Source of the DNA: Brasilonema sennae CENA114
Lineage (GTDB): Bacteria; Cyanobacteriota; Cyanobacteriia; Cyanobacteriales; Nostocaceae
DNA: 64,000 nt
Direction of reading: 5' to 3'
NCBI RefSeq assembly: GCF_006968745.1
Contig: NZ_CP030118.1
Span: forward strand, 6,158,284 to 6,222,283
This document shows, one piece after another, positions 62,241-64,000 of the stretch (positions are counted from its first letter, which is position 1; each line of letters starts with the position of its first letter). The notes beneath the pieces are model-generated. The model searched no databases. It was not told the origin of the DNA and saw nothing but the letters and a program-made list of their open reading frames with translations. Both the position numbers and the translations under genes were made by a program.

Positions 62241-62555
62241 TGATGCCCGTCCTCCATCTTTAGTAACTGAGTGCTTATAACAACCTGCAAAGGTTAGTCT
62301 GGCAGTCCCGTCTTTCTTGCTGGTCAGGGGAGTAAATGAGCGTTTAAAAGTTTGTTCTGGTAGTATATGACAAAATTCACTTACTTTTAACTTGTTCCGA
62401 ATGGGCAGTTCCCGTGTAAAGTTATAGTAGAAATAGTCCGAGAATCCGCCGTTGTCGGGGAGGACACTTTCAAGGCCTAGCAACAATCGTTGGCATCAAT
62501 GATTGAGTGGCACAAATAAAAGATTAATTTTATAGAAAAAAGAAGGGAAATAGTT
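62241..62555. other. intergenic region, no supported gene
   Basis: A minus-strand frame at 62196-62486 runs through the spacer and overlaps the previous gene. Its product (for example TARLTFAGCYKHSVTKDGG) has no recognised family. No hairpin with a T run or repeat array was recognised. Confidence 0.4.
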
Positions 62556-63137
62556 TTGAAATCTATCCATTTTCTGTTAAATAGTACAACTTTAATTGTA
62601 ATTGCGCTGGCAGTCACGTTGGTTGTAGTGCTTGGGGGTACGTTTGAGGTAACTAGCGCAGCGCAACCTAATGCTGAATTAGAAATTCAAAAATTAACAG
62701 TCTGTCATGCGCTGGGAATTGACGCCATTGGTGGAGGAAACCTGCAAGAGGGAAAGAATATTTTACGGGATTGTTCTACTCAAGACGCAGAATTCACTAA
62801 TAATTTAGCTGGAGGAGTAACTAAAAAACAAACTGGGACAGATGCTTTGGCGGATTACATATATTCGGTATACCAAGCAAACGGATATCAAGCTACCCAA
62901 CATTTAATCGGTTCGATAAACGTCTCAGTTCGTAATACTAATGAGGCAACAATGTCCTCATACGTCCACGGAACACACAAACGTTCGGAAACTAGCATTG
63001 ATGTCGCTAATGGCACTTATGAAGATGAAGTCGTCAAAGTGAGTGGGCATTGGAAAATCCGTCGTCGTACGTTCAATCAGATCAATTTTTTAAACCTCAG
63101 ATCCCCAACCGATTCAACCAGAGTAAATCTAGAATAA
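62556..63137 (+). CDS. secreted NTF2/SnoaL-like protein
   Basis: This 193-residue protein has a signal-type hydrophobic N-terminus (MKSIHFLLNSTTLIVIALAV to SAAQ) and then an NTF2-like fold. TVCHALGIDAIGGGNLQEGKNILRDCSTQDAEF, TGTDALADYIYSVYQANGYQATQHLIGSINVSVRN, and VSGHWKIRRRTF follow the SnoaL/polyketide-cyclase-like helix-sheet pattern. It is probably periplasmic. Its role is unknown. The TTG at 62556 is used; no ATG fits the signal. Confidence 0.75.
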   Translation: MKSIHFLLNSTTLIVIALAVTLVVVLGGTFEVTSAAQPNAELEIQKLTVCHALGIDAIGGGNLQEGKNILRDCSTQDAEFTNNLAGGVTKKQTGTDALADYIYSVYQANGYQATQHLIGSINVSVRNTNEATMSSYVHGTHKRSETSIDVANGTYEDEVVKVSGHWKIRRRTFNQINFLNLRSPTDSTRVNLE

Positions 63138-63255
63138 ACAGATAATTTTTTTGCGCTACAGTAGCACCCTTTCCTGAAAAACACCGAGGATATCACCAAT
63201 TTTTCTTTCAAAGAAACAATTTGTAAGTAGTAGGGCACGAAAGGTCAGTCAAATT

Positions 63256-64000
63256 TTATCCTTTGAAATAATCTAAAAGGCGATCGCCTGAATCAGCACG
63301 AATTAATGCGACAACGACGTCGGGTAAAGCGGTTAAACTGGGGAAAACCAGATAACGTGATTCCCAACGAGGGTGAAATTTGTCTTTGTATGCGTGCAAG
63401 CCTTGGAAATTGTAAAATCGCTCCAAATGCTTATAAAGATAGTACAAAACTTTCTCTAAACGAGCCGACTCTTGAGTTTTACCTACTCCAGCAAGGGCAG
63501 AAAGACCAATATTAAAACTATCGTAATTTCGCTCCTTGTAGTGCTGGAACATAGATAGAAACAAAAAGTCCATTGTTCCATTCTCAATCGACTTTCGGTG
63601 TCGCATCATGTCGTTAGTCACTTCGTTGAGCTGGTACTCTAATACAATATTGGTGAAGGCAATAATTTCACCCTGGGAGGACTGCACCGTTACGATCTCA
63701 GACTCTCGCAAATAAGCTTCATCAAACCAACCTAGAGAAAACTTTTTTTCGGAACCTTGCACCAATTGCAGCCATTCGTCACTAACAGGTTTGATTTGAT
63801 GCAACAATGTATCAGCAATTGGTGGTTGGTAAAATTTGACTTCATACCCCAGCTTAGTCATGCGATTGATTGCTGTTCTGAGGTTTTTACCTGCTTTTCC
63901 TTGTAAGGTGAAGCTTTCGAGATCGACTATTGCTTCTTCACCAATTTTGACTACCTGAAATCCCAGCGACTTGTAGAGATCAATATCATTAGGTAAAGTT
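63256..64000 (-). CDS. partial gene: DUF2156 / lysylphosphatidylglycerol synthetase C-terminal-type domain
   Basis: The frame runs off the window edge at 64000, so the N-terminus is missing. The visible 248 residues include LYKSLGFQVVKIGEEAIVDL, SFTLQGKAGKNLRTAINRMTKLGYEV and FTNIVLEYQLNEVTNDMMRHRKSIENGTMDFLF, followed by KERNYDSFNIGLSALAGVGK and HAYKDKFHPRWESRYLVFPS near the end. This is the double-GNAT layout of MprF C-terminal (DUF2156) domains, which transfer amino acids from tRNA to lipids. Whether membrane helices precede it cannot be seen. Confidence 0.82.
   Translation of the reverse strand, partial: TLPNDIDLYKSLGFQVVKIGEEAIVDLESFTLQGKAGKNLRTAINRMTKLGYEVKFYQPPIADTLLHQIKPVSDEWLQLVQGSEKKFSLGWFDEAYLRESEIVTVQSSQGEIIAFTNIVLEYQLNEVTNDMMRHRKSIENGTMDFLFLSMFQHYKERNYDSFNIGLSALAGVGKTQESARLEKVLYYLYKHLERFYNFQGLHAYKDKFHPRWESRYLVFPSLTALPDVVVALIRADSGDRLLDYFKG

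Noticed and set aside
62196..62486. Minus-strand 96-codon frame before the NTF2-like gene
   Set aside because: It overlaps the preceding gene and shows no recognisable family; a degraded fragment cannot be excluded but is not supported.

Overview
The window comes from a cyanobacterial chromosome, most likely a filamentous Nostocales-type organism. The evidence is apcF (a phycobilisome core subunit), a glnA gene behind a textbook NtcA-activated promoter, a DNA polymerase III alpha N-half ending in the split DnaE intein, cyanobacterial families (DUF3318, DUF1816, CGLD27, the YbjN group), many GCGATCGC (HIP1) octamers, and abundant short tandem and palindromic repeats between genes. No rRNA, CRISPR array or intact transposase was seen. 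The single tRNA is initiator tRNA-fMet(CAU) at 12186-12262.

Layout. 1-5703: end of an unknown gene, an alpha/beta hydrolase, YbjN and DUF3318 proteins, a phytase-like secreted gene broken by a 28-bp net palindromic insertion, and queE. 6016-9330: an exopolysaccharide pair (a STAS-sugar transferase fusion and a WcaI-like glycosyltransferase). 9415-12262: yqeK, rsfS, CGLD27, asparaginase and tRNA-fMet in a housekeeping run. 12486-17639: a P-loop kinase, a MITE-like element, glnA/apcF divergent from a shared control region, a DUF29 protein and tlyA. 17668-25845: a DUF697 GTPase, a bestrophin-type channel, a NACHT-HEAT protein with a small partner gene, an S4 protein and an aldehyde dehydrogenase. 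26085-32610: a lipoprotein/coiled-coil pair, a PEP-CTERM beta-propeller protein, an acyl-CoA dehydrogenase-cyclase fusion, and a lipoprotein aspartic protease. 32959-37188: carA, a STAS protein, mrnC, rlmB and DUF1816. 37429-49615: a hydrolase, two tandem CAP-domain proteins, a repeat island, dnaE-N, a Gly/Thr-rich WGxxGxxG protein, an NCS2 permease, a GNAT and a NurA nuclease. 50009-64000 is accessory: a Bell-like/TPR/membrane three-gene set, a HAD hydrolase, orphan higA with a higB scar, a glycosyltransferase, a tnpB scar, an actP-type pseudogene, a four-gene dynamin-like GTPase operon, an NTF2-like secreted protein and a partial DUF2156/LPG-synthase-type gene.

The most unusual biology is in two unrelated loci where adjacent genes carry matching short Gly/Asn/Gln-rich motifs at facing protein ends. 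One is a NACHT-HEAT protein with its 128-aa partner (20667-23850). The other is a Bell-like helical protein with a TPR protein and a membrane protein (50009-52012). This is the organisation expected of amyloid-type signalling pairs (Bell/BASS systems), but the first has the motif on the C-terminus of the NACHT protein and the second has no NTPase at all. A second accessory system is the dynamin-like/P-loop GTPase/membrane-anchor/helical operon at 57094-62240, in which an A9 run could allow a -1 frameshift joining the third and fourth genes. A third theme is repeat activity: short GC-rich palindromic elements have broken one gene, appear as in-frame inserts in two others, form a probable linker in a gene fusion, and sit directly after stop codons in composite blocks bracketed by AGTTATC arrays.
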